A program made the translations under genes and the position numbers. This document shows, in pieces, positions 1 to 6,542 of a DNA stretch of 7,511 nt (within the stretch, counting starts at the first letter, position 1; every line of letters begins with the position of its first letter). The stretch is from JASFBA01 sp034433695 (lineage in GTDB: Bacteria; Chloroflexota; Chloroflexia; DTKN01), in assembly GCA_034433695.1 (NCBI GenBank), contig DAOUAK010000075.1, forward strand, positions 1 through 7,511, in the 5' to 3' direction. Below the pieces are notes generated by a model, which was not told the DNA's origin, did no database searches, and saw only the letters and a list, made by a program, of their open reading frames with translations.

Positions 1-105
1 ATCATCATCAATCTGAACGAACTCAAGGCCTGGATCGGCCGCGGCCGGCCCTGCCAGACCACCTACTTTGAATACAAACTCGACCCCTGGTCCCCGACGA
101 GTTGA
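1..105 (+). CDS. C-terminal tail of an unrecognised protein (partial)
   Basis: Frame 1 is open from the window edge to a TGA at 103-105 and gives the last 34 residues of a protein, ending in KLDPWSPTS. The piece begins with Ile-rich, strand-like residues, followed by a Leu/Trp stretch and an aromatic YFEYKLD segment. I do not recognise the family, and the fragment is too short to assign one. It is probably real: codon use matches the neighbours, and its stop codon sits inside the Shine-Dalgarno sequence of the next gene. That overlap makes it the upstream member of the plus-strand operon that continues to 2864. Confidence 0.6.
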   Translation: MIINLNELKAWIGRGRPCQTTYFEYKLDPWSPTS

Positions 106-110
106 GGAGG
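104..110 (+). promoter_or_regulatory. Ribosome binding site GAGGAGG fixing the M20 start
   Basis: GAGGAGG lies 6 nt before the ATG at 117 and overlaps the stop codon of the upstream gene. It selects ATG 117 over the in-frame TTG at 102, which would place the start codon upstream of its own Shine-Dalgarno sequence. Confidence 0.8.
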
Positions 111-116
111 AACGAC

Positions 117-1277
117 ATGCTCAAGCGGGCCCTGGAAATTCAGGAACAACTGGTCACCTGGCGGCGGGATTTTCACCGGCATCCCGAACTGGGCTTTCAG
201 GAGGTCCGCACGGCCTCCCGGGTGGCCGAAGTGCTTCATGGGCTGGGCTACCGGGTGCGCACCGGAGTGGGCCGAACCGGGGTGGTGGCGGAACGCGGCG
301 AAGGCCATCCTGTGGTGGCCATCCGCGCCGACATGGATGCCCTTCCCATCCAGGAGGCCAACGAGGTGCCCTACGCCTCCTGCCATCCCGGCGTGATGCA
401 CGCCTGCGGCCACGACGTCCACACTGCCTGTGCTTTGGGTGCGGCCACGCTGCTTGCCCATGAGGATTTCTCCGGGACGGTGCGCCTCCTCTTCCAGCCT
501 TCCGAGGAAGCCAACGACCCGGAGGGACGAAGCGGTGCCCCCCGGATGGTGGAGGATGGGGCGATGGAGGGCGTGGATTACATACTGGCCCTGCATGTGG
601 ACCCCTCCCTGGCGGTGGGTGAGATCGGACTGGAGGCCGGCCCGGCCTCGGCCGGCGTGGATACCTTTTACGCCACCATCATCGGCCGGGGCGGGCACGG
701 CTCGGCCCCGCACGATGTCGTGGACACCATCTACCTGGCCGGCCATGCCATTCTGGCCGTCCACAGCATCGTCTCCCGCCGACTGCACCCGACCGATGCC
801 GCCGTGGTGAGCATCGGTTCCATCCACGGCGGCCAGGCCGATAACGTCATCCCGGAACGGGTGGAGATGAGCGGGACGATTCGCTTCCTCAAGCCGGAGG
901 TGCAGAAGCGCATCCACGCCGAACTGGAGCGGGCGCTGGGCGTGGCCCGGGCCCTGGGTGGAAGTTACGAACTCCGGATCGTGGCCGGTTGTCCGCCCAT
1001 GCAGAATGACGCCCGGGTGACCGAACTCCTGGAGCAAGTCGTGCGGGACCTGCTGGGCGAAGGGCATGTCCCTCCTCCTCGAACCGAGATGGGGGCGGAG
1101 GATTTCGGCGTCTTCACCGCCCTGGCCCCGGGGTCCATGTTCGGCCTGGGGTGCCGCATCGAAGGGGACGAACGCAAGGCCCATAGCCCACGCTTTGACG
1201 TGGATGAACGCTGCCTGCCCATCGGCACGGCCATCCTGGCCGAGGCGGCGTCGCGGCTGTTACGATCGGGGACTTGA
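117..1277 (+). CDS. M20D-family amidohydrolase / metallopeptidase
   Basis: This 386-residue protein is a normal length for the M20D group (HipO / N-acetyldiaminopimelate deacetylase / IAA-amino-acid hydrolase type). These are cytoplasmic di-metal enzymes that cleave N-acyl amino acids or related amides. Visible motifs, in order: HRHPE (residues 20-24), AIRADMDALPIQE (68-80), HACGHD (95-100) with the metal-binding Cys97 and His99, SEE (129-131), LALH ending at His160, the dimerisation-domain GRGGHGSAPH (190-199), ADNVIPE (241-247), GAEDFG (326-331) and the C-terminal AHSPRF with His356. The Cys-His-Glu-His-His metal set therefore looks complete. No signal peptide is seen. The stop codon shares its A with the ATG of the next gene, which indicates translational coupling. 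The exact substrate cannot be read from the sequence; hippurate, N-acetyl amino acids and N-acetyl-diaminopimelate are all possible. Confidence 0.93.
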   Translation: MLKRALEIQEQLVTWRRDFHRHPELGFQEVRTASRVAEVLHGLGYRVRTGVGRTGVVAERGEGHPVVAIRADMDALPIQEANEVPYASCHPGVMHACGHDVHTACALGAATLLAHEDFSGTVRLLFQPSEEANDPEGRSGAPRMVEDGAMEGVDYILALHVDPSLAVGEIGLEAGPASAGVDTFYATIIGRGGHGSAPHDVVDTIYLAGHAILAVHSIVSRRLHPTDAAVVSIGSIHGGQADNVIPERVEMSGTIRFLKPEVQKRIHAELERALGVARALGGSYELRIVAGCPPMQNDARVTELLEQVVRDLLGEGHVPPPRTEMGAEDFGVFTALAPGSMFGLGCRIEGDERKAHSPRFDVDERCLPIGTAILAEAASRLLRSGT

Positions 1278-2008
1278 TGAACTTTTGGATCGGGCTGGGC
1301 TGGTTTTTTCTGGGCACCGTGGGCTGTCTTGTGTTGGCCCGGCGCCTCAAGGAGGTGGCCCTGGAGGGGCTGGCCCGCCTTTTCGGGGTGGAATTCGGCC
1401 TGCCTCTCTTTGCCTTACTGACTCTGCCCGGCTTTTTCCTGCATGAGGCGGCCCATGCGTTGAGCGCCTTCCTGTTGCGGGTTCCGATCCGTGGAGTGCA
1501 TTTTATCCCCCGTCCTTCTCCCGACGGACGTTCCCTGAGCGCCTCCGTCGAGATCGGCCGGTGCGATGCCCTGCGGATGGCGCTCGTGGCCCTGGCTCCT
1601 TTCCTGGCCGGGGTGGCCGCGCTGGGCCTTCTGTGCGGCGTATCGGGCGCGCTGGCGCCCGAACCTCGCCCCTGGGTACGCCTTCCCGCCTGGCTGGCCG
1701 GCCTGGACTGGGGCAGTTCCTCCCTCTGGGCCGCCCTCTACCTGGTCGGCTCCATAAGCCTTCATCTGGCCCCCAGCCGGGCGGACCTGGCCTACGTTCC
1801 GGGTGGAATGACGGCCCTCTGGGGGGTGCTTCTGCTTTCCGGGTTTCTTCTGCCGCTCTTTGGCGAGGCGCTTCCCGGGCAGGCAGGGAAACTGTTCACC
1901 CGGCTGGGCGACGGCCTGCTGGTCGGGGCCGCGCTCAACGGGGTGCTTCTGGTGCCTCTGCTTCTGCTACGCCGGTGGTGGGGGAGTCGATATGCTCCGG
2001 GGACGTGA
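1277..2008 (+). CDS. Multi-pass membrane protein with HEAAH motif, M50-like metallopeptidase
   Basis: The 243-residue product is very hydrophobic. It has an N-terminal membrane segment (about 3-20), a second (about 40-57) running into HEAAH at 56-60, and further segments near 102-122, 150-165, 180-196 and 214-231. The intramembrane or near-membrane HExxH suggests a zinc metallopeptidase of the M50/M50B type. A possible third metal ligand is Asp170 in a PSRAD segment just before another hydrophobic stretch; this is inference, because the canonical NPDG-type motif of site-2 proteases is not evident. The ATG at 1277 overlaps the M20 stop by one base. A TTG one codon earlier (1274) is also possible, but ATG is preferred. 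The gene overlaps the next one by 17 nt. If active, it would cleave a membrane substrate, which is unknown. Confidence 0.72.
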   Translation: MNFWIGLGWFFLGTVGCLVLARRLKEVALEGLARLFGVEFGLPLFALLTLPGFFLHEAAHALSAFLLRVPIRGVHFIPRPSPDGRSLSASVEIGRCDALRMALVALAPFLAGVAALGLLCGVSGALAPEPRPWVRLPAWLAGLDWGSSSLWAALYLVGSISLHLAPSRADLAYVPGGMTALWGVLLLSGFLLPLFGEALPGQAGKLFTRLGDGLLVGAALNGVLLVPLLLLRRWWGSRYAPGT

Positions 2009-2864
2009 CCAGCCTTTGGAAATGCTCTTTGTCCGCGAGGCGGCCGGGAAAGACCTTCCGGCCGTCGAGGGGTTGCTGGGCCAGTCGCCCCGTTCCTACA
2101 GTGGCCTGGGAGGAGCCCTGCGCGAGGCGCTCCGGCAGGACCTGGCTCTGGTCGCCTGGCAGGCCGATGTGCCGGCCGGCCTGGTCGTCGTCCATCGCCA
2201 GGGGCCGGAGGTGGCCTGGATGTATGCCTTCGCCGTCGCCCGCGAGGTCTCCCTGGACACCGTGGGGAGGGCCCTGCTTTCCGGGCTGGAGAAACGATTG
2301 AAGGCGGTGGGGGTGTCCTACCTGGCCTATATGGACGAGTACGGCCTCCCCTGGCTGTGTCGTCTGCTGGAGCGGGCCGGCTTTGCCCGGCACACCCGGG
2401 TGGTTAGTTTCGAGGCCCGGGCCGGCCCCCCGCCCAGTTGGGGAAACCAGGAGGTGGAAGTACGCCCGGCCGGCCCGGCTGACCTCCCGGGCATCGCCCG
2501 GCTGGACCAGGCCGCCTTCGGCCCGATCTGGGGCTATGGCGAACACGTCTTCCGAAGCGTATTGGAGACGGATGCCCTCTTTCTCCTGGCCGAGGAAAAC
2601 GGAAAAGCGGTGGGCTACATCCTCTGCACCCTGCATCCGGAGCAGCGTGCGCATGTCGTTCGGCTGGCCGTCTCCCCTGAGCATCAGGGGCGGCGGGTCG
2701 GGGTTCGTCTCCTGGCCGAGGCCTTTGTCCTCCTCCGATCCCGGGGAATCGAATGGATCGGCCTGAACACCCAGGAGGAAAACCGACGCTCCCAGCGCCT
2801 CTACCGGTGGTTCGGCTTCCTCCCCACGGGGGAGAGGGTCGGGGTATGGGTGAAGCGCCTTTGA
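1992..2864 (+). CDS. Tandem-domain GNAT-family N-acetyltransferase
   Basis: The 290-residue product has two GNAT-like halves. The C-terminal half (about 154-290) is canonical: beta strands around VEVRPA, FLLAEENGKAVGYI (197-210), the acetyl-CoA pyrophosphate loop VRLAVSPEHQGRRVG (223-237), and LNTQEENRRSQRLYRWFGF (258-276), matching the usual N-x-x-S/A-x-x-L-Y-x-x-x-G-F ending. The N-terminal half (about 11-142) has a similar layout, including a LLERAGF segment (125-131), but lacks a Q/R-x-x-G-x-G/A loop, so it is probably a non-catalytic GNAT copy. The ATG at 1992 was chosen for GGGGAG 5 nt upstream; longer in-frame starts would run deep into the preceding gene. The substrate is unknown. It closes the plus-strand operon. 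Confidence 0.88.
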   Translation: MLRGRDQPLEMLFVREAAGKDLPAVEGLLGQSPRSYSGLGGALREALRQDLALVAWQADVPAGLVVVHRQGPEVAWMYAFAVAREVSLDTVGRALLSGLEKRLKAVGVSYLAYMDEYGLPWLCRLLERAGFARHTRVVSFEARAGPPPSWGNQEVEVRPAGPADLPGIARLDQAAFGPIWGYGEHVFRSVLETDALFLLAEENGKAVGYILCTLHPEQRAHVVRLAVSPEHQGRRVGVRLLAEAFVLLRSRGIEWIGLNTQEENRRSQRLYRWFGFLPTGERVGVWVKRL

Positions 2865-2885
2865 CGGCCGGGTGCGGAAAGGCGC
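2855..2885. terminator. Inverted repeat at convergent gene ends, possible bidirectional terminator
   Basis: GCGCCTTT (2855-2862) and AAAGGCGC (2878-2885) form a perfect 8-bp inverted repeat around a 15-nt loop. It sits in the 40-nt gap between the two convergent genes, and the left arm runs into the GNAT stop codon. There is no clear T run after either arm, so it is at best a weak intrinsic terminator. Confidence 0.4.
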
Positions 2886-2904
2886 GGGGAGGCGACGGCA
2901 GGGC

Positions 2905-3750
2905 TTATGCCGGGACACCCCACAGACGAAGCGCATTCTCCCCCAGGATGGTCCGACGTGTCTCCTCCTCCAGCGGCAACTGGGCCAGGTGGGCCAGGTA
3001 GGTGCGGGGGCGAATCAGGGGAAAGTCGCTTCCGAAGAGGATTTTATGCGCCCCCACCATCTCCACCCCCACGGAGAAGATCCGCCAGCGGTAGAGGTAG
3101 GGGGAGGCCGCCGTATCGTAGAAGACATTGCCCAGGGCCTGGGCGACCTCGGGCATCAGTTCGTAGAAGGGCAGCCCTCCGCCCCAGTGGGCGCAGACGA
3201 TTTTGAGTTCGGGAAAGTTCCGGGCCAGGGAGATGACGTGCTGGGGCAGGGTATGCCCCTTGCCCCGGTACTCGTGTCCCACCGGCTCGCTCGTGTGGGT
3301 CAGGAGCGGCCGGCCGCGCTCCTGGAGGACCGAGAGCAGAGGGGAGAGAAGGTCGCGGTCCTCCAGAGAAAAGCCCTGTCCGTCGGGGAAGAGTTCGCCC
3401 AGGCCGCTCAGGCCGGCCTCCAGGCTGCGCTCCAGTTCCCGCACGGCGGCCCGGCCGGCCCGGGGCTGCACCACGGCCAGCCCGATGAGCCGGTCGGGAT
3501 GGCGGCTCAGGCAGTCCAGGAGGTAGTTGTTATGTTCCCGGCAGAGGCCCAGGTCGGCCCAGGCAAAGCCGCAGACCACGGCCCGGTCTACGCCGTCCAG
3601 GTCCATGACGGCGATGAGGTCGTCGGCCGTGGCCATGCGCGCCCGGGGGTCCTCGTAGAGGAGGGAGAACCAGGCATCGCGGGCCCGGTAGCGCTCCCGG
3701 TGGGCACAGATTTCGGGGGGAAAGATATGGGTATGGGCGTCAACGATCAT
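2905..3750 (-). CDS. Amidohydrolase-superfamily protein, amidohydro-rel / COG2159 type
   Basis: The 281-residue TIM-barrel hydrolase begins MIVDAHTH, placing the metal-binding HxH at His6 and His8. Later landmarks are a LTHTSEP segment with His152, CAHWGGG with His188, and FGSDFP with the catalytic Asp242, followed by a C-terminal ENALRLWG helix typical of this family. Homologues include ACMSD-like decarboxylases and assorted hydrolases, so the reaction (C-N or C-C hydrolysis, or decarboxylation) is undetermined. The ACMSD/2,3-dihydroxybenzoate decarboxylase group is one possibility. The length is close to the usual 270-330 residues. The start lies inside the 3' end of acpS (11-nt overlap) and no strong Shine-Dalgarno is visible, so translation is probably coupled to acpS. 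It is the last gene of the minus operon. Confidence 0.9.
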   Translation of the reverse strand: MIVDAHTHIFPPEICAHRERYRARDAWFSLLYEDPRARMATADDLIAVMDLDGVDRAVVCGFAWADLGLCREHNNYLLDCLSRHPDRLIGLAVVQPRAGRAAVRELERSLEAGLSGLGELFPDGQGFSLEDRDLLSPLLSVLQERGRPLLTHTSEPVGHEYRGKGHTLPQHVISLARNFPELKIVCAHWGGGLPFYELMPEVAQALGNVFYDTAASPYLYRWRIFSVGVEMVGAHKILFGSDFPLIRPRTYLAHLAQLPLEEETRRTILGENALRLWGVPA

Positions 3751-4126
3751 CCCGGTCTCTCTCGCCCCAGGCGACGACGGTGGCGACGGCCAGGTGGCGT
3801 TCGTGGGAAAGGCTTACGGCAAAGTGCTGGAGGCCCAGTTCGGCGGCGCGTTCCCGGGCCCGCCCGTGCAAAAAGAGGAGCGGCCGGCCGCGCCGGTCGG
3901 AAAGGATCTCGATCTCCCGCCAGCCCACTCCCCGCCTTCCCGTCCCCAGTGCCTTCATCGTCGCTTCCTTGGCGGCAAAGCGCACGGCCAGTTCCGGCAC
4001 CCGACCGCGACAGAGGTCCTGCTCGGCCGGGGTGTAGAGGCGACGGAGGAAGCGTTCGCCGAAGCGCTCCAGCACCGCCTGGACGCGGGAAATTTCCACG
4101 ATGTCCACCCCTACCTGCAACTCCAT
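3740..4126 (-). CDS. acpS: Holo-[acyl-carrier-protein] synthase
   Basis: The 128-residue product transfers 4'-phosphopantetheine from CoA to a serine of apo-ACP, activating it for fatty acid synthesis in the cytoplasm. The AcpS signature is clear: GVDIVEISRV (6-15) with the Mg-binding Asp8, FLRRLYTPAEQ (26-36), RFAAKEATMKALGTG (49-63) with Glu54 and the conserved KEA, the WREIEI strand (69-74), and SLSHERHLAVATVVA (105-119) containing the SH-x4-A motif. Length is typical of the small trimeric AcpS class rather than the Sfp class. AAGGAAGG lies 4 nt before the ATG. It sits between ugd (54-nt gap) and a hydrolase gene that it overlaps; no ACP gene is in the window. Confidence 0.95.
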   Translation of the reverse strand: MELQVGVDIVEISRVQAVLERFGERFLRRLYTPAEQDLCRGRVPELAVRFAAKEATMKALGTGRRGVGWREIEILSDRRGRPLLFLHGRARERAAELGLQHFAVSLSHERHLAVATVVAWGERDRDDR

Positions 4127-4180
4127 CGGGCCTTCCTTCTTTCACGGCCGTTTCCCGGCGCAGAGGAACGCTCGTCGCTT

Positions 4181-5473
4181 CTACGGTCGTCCCACGCCGT
4201 AGTAACGAAAGCCCAGCCGGCGCATTTCGGTCGGTTCGTAGACGTTGCGGCCGTCCAGAAGCACCGGCTCACGCATCAGGTCGCGGATGCGCTCCATATT
4301 CAACTGTTTGAACTCGTTCCATTCGGTAATGACGAGCAGGGCATCGGCCCCTTTGGCCACATCGTAGGGGGTAGCGCAGTAGGTCACCCAGGGCATGAGT
4401 TCCTCTGCCCGCGGCATGGCGACCGGGTCGTAGGCCTTGACCTCGGCTCCCATTTCGTGGATGCGGGTGATGATCTCGATAGAAGGGGCCTCGCGCATGT
4501 CGTCGGTGTTCGGCTTGAAGGAGAGGCCCAGCACCCCGATCGTCCTTCCCCGCAGGTCGCCGACCATCTCCAGGAGTTTCCCCACAAAGCGCCGCCGGGC
4601 ATCGTCGTTGATCTCCAGCACGGCCTGAAGGAGTTGGGGGTGGCAATCCTGGGCCTTGGCCATATAGGCCAGAGCGCGGACGTCTTTGGGGAAGCAGGAG
4701 CCCCCGAACCCCACGCCGGCGTTGAGAAAGTGGGGGCCGATGCGGCGGTCCATCCCCATCCCTCGGGCCACCTCCTTCACGTCGGCGCCCAGCCGTTCGC
4801 AGATGTGGGCGATCTCGTTGATAAAGGAGATGCGGGTGGCGAGGAAAGCGTTGGAGGCGTATTTGATCATCTCGGCGGTGTGCAGGTCGGTGATGATGAC
4901 CGGGGCGTTCAGGGGGGCGTGCAGTTCGGCCACCTTCTCCGCCGCTGTCCGGTCGCCGGCTCCTAGCACGATGCGGTCGGGGTTGAAAAAGTCATTGACG
5001 GCCGAGCCCTCGCGCAGGAATTCGGGGTTGGAGACCACGGCGAAGGTGCTGGGGTCGGCATATCGGCTGAGGATTTCGGTGACCATATCGCCGGTGCCGA
5101 TGGGCACGGTGCTCTTGTTGACGATGATGGTATAGTCACGCAAATTCGGGCCGATCGATTCGGCGGCCATCTGGACGTACCGGAGTTCGGCGGCACCGTT
5201 TTCGGCCATCGGGGTACCCACGCAGATGAAGATAAAGTCCGCGTGGGGGATGGCCTCCTCATAGCGGGTGGTAAAGTGCAGCCGGCCGGCGGCGGCGTTA
5301 CGGGCGATCAGTTCTTCCAGGCCCGGCTCGTAGAAGGGGGCCTTGTTCTTCTGCAAGAGTTCCACCTTGTTCCCGTCCAGTTCTACACTCCAGACCTCGT
5401 TGCCCAGGTCGGCAAAGCAGGCGGCGGTGACCAGCCCCACATAGCCCATCCCGATCACACTGATTTTCGCCAT
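4181..5473 (-). CDS. ugd: UDP-glucose 6-dehydrogenase
   Basis: The 430-residue enzyme oxidises UDP-glucose to UDP-glucuronate with two NAD+, supplying polysaccharide or glycolipid synthesis. Visible features: the Rossmann GMGYVG (8-13), ICVGTP (83-88), KSTVPIGT (120-127), NPEFLREG (149-156), EMIKYASNAF with Lys204 (201-210), the active-site loop GFGGSCFPKD with nucleophile Cys260 (255-264), and the second Rossmann-like domain with GLSFKPNTDDMREAPS (316-331). All expected catalytic residues are present and the length is typical. A GDP-mannose 6-dehydrogenase is less likely given the overall Ugd-style motifs, though substrate cannot be proven from motifs alone. GGGAGG at 5481-5486 (minus) lies 7 nt from the ATG. 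The gap to the upstream hydrolase stop is 17 nt. No other polysaccharide gene is adjacent, which is unusual for ugd. Confidence 0.94.
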   Translation of the reverse strand: MAKISVIGMGYVGLVTAACFADLGNEVWSVELDGNKVELLQKNKAPFYEPGLEELIARNAAAGRLHFTTRYEEAIPHADFIFICVGTPMAENGAAELRYVQMAAESIGPNLRDYTIIVNKSTVPIGTGDMVTEILSRYADPSTFAVVSNPEFLREGSAVNDFFNPDRIVLGAGDRTAAEKVAELHAPLNAPVIITDLHTAEMIKYASNAFLATRISFINEIAHICERLGADVKEVARGMGMDRRIGPHFLNAGVGFGGSCFPKDVRALAYMAKAQDCHPQLLQAVLEINDDARRRFVGKLLEMVGDLRGRTIGVLGLSFKPNTDDMREAPSIEIITRIHEMGAEVKAYDPVAMPRAEELMPWVTYCATPYDVAKGADALLVITEWNEFKQLNMERIRDLMREPVLLDGRNVYEPTEMRRLGFRYYGVGRP

Positions 5474-5490
5474 CCCGGAACCTCCCGCAG

Positions 5491-6117
5491 TTAGAGAAAG
5501 GGATTGTATTTTTTCTCGTAACCGATGGTCGTCCTCGGCCCGTGGCCCGGATAGACGACCAGGCCATCGTCCAGGGGCAGCAAGACTTTTTCCAGGCTAC
5601 GGATGAGGGCCTCCATATCGCCGCCCGGCAGGTCGGTCCGTCCGACGCCCAGGTGGAAGAGGGTGTCCCCGCTGAAGAGGAGGCTTTCCCCCAGGAGGCA
5701 GATGCTCCCCGGCGTATGGCCGGGGGTGTGCAGTACCCGGAAGGAAAGCGTCCCCACCTCCACCGTATCTCCGTCGCGCAGGAGGCGTGTCGGCCGGCAA
5801 GGTTCCCGTCGCAGCCCCAGCAGGGCAGAGAAGTCGTATTGGGGAGCGTAGAGGAGCGGCGCATCCAGTTCGTGAACAGCCAGGGGCGCTCCCGTCCGGC
5901 GGATCAGTTCGGCGTTGCCCACGATGTGGTCATAGTGTCCGTGGGTGTTCACGACGAGACGGATATTCAGCCCCTGGGCCTGGGCCCGCTCCAGGATGGG
6001 GGACACTTCTCCACCGGGATCCAGCACCAGGGCCTCCCGCGTCTCCGGGCAGCCGATCAGGTAGCAGTTGGTCTGAAAAAGTCCCAGCACCAGGATGTCC
6101 AGAAGTGGTTGTGCCAT
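5491..6117 (-). CDS. MBL-fold metallo-hydrolase, glyoxalase II-like (GloC/YcbL type)
   Basis: The 208-residue metallo-beta-lactamase-fold protein has a complete dinuclear metal set: THGHYDH (His59, His61, Asp63, His64), TPGHTPGS (His134), SGDTLF (Asp151) and PGHGP (His192). An N-terminal FQTNCYLIG and LVLDPGG are typical of the hydroxyacylglutathione hydrolase-like branch. It lacks the extra C-terminal helical domain of classical glyoxalase II, so it resembles the short GloC/YcbL class, which hydrolyse thioesters; the true substrate is unknown. The ATG at 6117 is preferred (GGGATG 5 nt upstream). An in-frame ATG at 6138 would add 7 residues but has no Shine-Dalgarno. It is the first gene of the minus operon, starting about 40 nt downstream of the predicted transcription start. 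Confidence 0.9.
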   Translation of the reverse strand: MAQPLLDILVLGLFQTNCYLIGCPETREALVLDPGGEVSPILERAQAQGLNIRLVVNTHGHYDHIVGNAELIRRTGAPLAVHELDAPLLYAPQYDFSALLGLRREPCRPTRLLRDGDTVEVGTLSFRVLHTPGHTPGSICLLGESLLFSGDTLFHLGVGRTDLPGGDMEALIRSLEKVLLPLDDGLVVYPGHGPRTTIGYEKKYNPFL

Positions 6118-6165
6118 CGTTTCATCCCGCGGGTACATAGATGGCCCGGCATTTCGGGCGAGGCT

Positions 6166-6195
6166 ATTGTACAACGCCGTCCGGAGGACTGTCAA
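6166..6195 (-). promoter_or_regulatory. Sigma70-type promoter for the minus operon
   Basis: On the minus strand, TTGACA (6190-6195) and TACAAT (6166-6171) are separated by 18 bp: a perfect -35 and a one-mismatch -10. The predicted start near 6159 gives a leader of roughly 40 nt to the ATG at 6117. Its position immediately upstream of the hydrolase-ugd-acpS-amidohydrolase gene run supports a shared transcript. Confidence 0.75.
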
Positions 6196-6513
6196 ACCGG
6201 GTCGTTTCCCTGAATGGAGCGAACTCCGTATCCGAGGGGCCTCCTTGGCCGGAAAGACATGGGGGATAGAGGCGAAAGGGGAGGGCTGGAGGCCGTTGAG
6301 GAAAGGGGCATCTTCCGTCGGTAGGAAGTAGGGGAAAAGTAAGCCGGCCGTGCGGAAAGGGTGCTCCAGGTGGTGTAACCTAAAAAAGACCGGTTCCCTG
6401 GGCGGTCGGAGAGGGGAAAAGGTCAAGGGAGGACCAAGACGGTCCCCATGCTTGCGGAGGGATGGAAGGGAGGCAAGGAAACGATGCCGATAAATCTTGA
6501 GCATTATGGGGAC
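6196..6513. other. Purine-rich intergenic region between divergent promoters
   Basis: About 320 nt between the two promoters hold no convincing gene. Open frames cross the region on both strands, but they have no good ribosome site and unconvincing codon use. The plus strand is strongly purine-biased between about 6240 and 6480, with recurring GAAAGGGG-type words (6274-6281, 6301-6308) and GGGGAAAAG words near 6331 and 6413. A short hairpin GGACC-AAGAC-GGTCC (6431-6445) and a minus-strand terminator-like element (6382-6407) are the only structured elements I see. Confidence 0.6.
6382..6407 (-). terminator. Orphan intrinsic terminator-like hairpin on the minus strand
   Basis: Read on the minus strand, GACCG and CGGTC form a 5-bp stem (6403-6407 with 6388-6392) around a 10-nt loop, directly followed by six T residues (complement of the A run 6382-6387). 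The stem is short. No gene on the minus strand ends here within the window. Confidence 0.45.
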
Positions 6514-6542
6514 TTGACAAATTGCAATAGGTGTGGTATAAT
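6514..6542 (+). promoter_or_regulatory. Near-perfect sigma70 promoter with extended -10
   Basis: TTGACA (6514-6519), a 17-bp spacer and TATAAT (6537-6542) match the consensus at every position. TGG immediately before the -10 gives an extended -10 (TGn) element as well. Transcription should start near 6549, leaving about 45 nt before the leader ORF. Natural promoters with full consensus in both boxes are rare, so high basal output restrained by a repressor is plausible. Confidence 0.9.

Noticed and set aside
63..1184. A 373-residue minus-strand open frame opposite the M20D gene
   Set aside because: Its composition (His/Gly-rich) is what an antisense frame of a G+C-rich gene gives, and the sense strand carries all M20D motifs.
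1860..1991. A longer N-terminus for the GNAT protein
   Set aside because: It would overlap the membrane-protein gene by about 150 nt and add an Arg/Gly/Cys-rich stretch unlike any GNAT; the ATG at 1992 has its own ribosome site.
1935..2936. A 333-residue minus-strand open frame opposite the GNAT gene
   Set aside because: It is a shadow of the GNAT coding strand and crosses the convergent junction, with no domain recognisable.
2872..4311. A 479-residue plus-strand open frame opposite the amidohydrolase and acpS
   Set aside because: It is antisense to two genes with complete catalytic motifs, and its translation is low-complexity His/Gly/Pro/Arg-rich, typical of shadow frames.
3794..4966. A 390-residue plus-strand open frame opposite acpS and ugd
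   Set aside because: It is antisense to two confidently identified enzymes, with no ribosome site and no recognisable domain.
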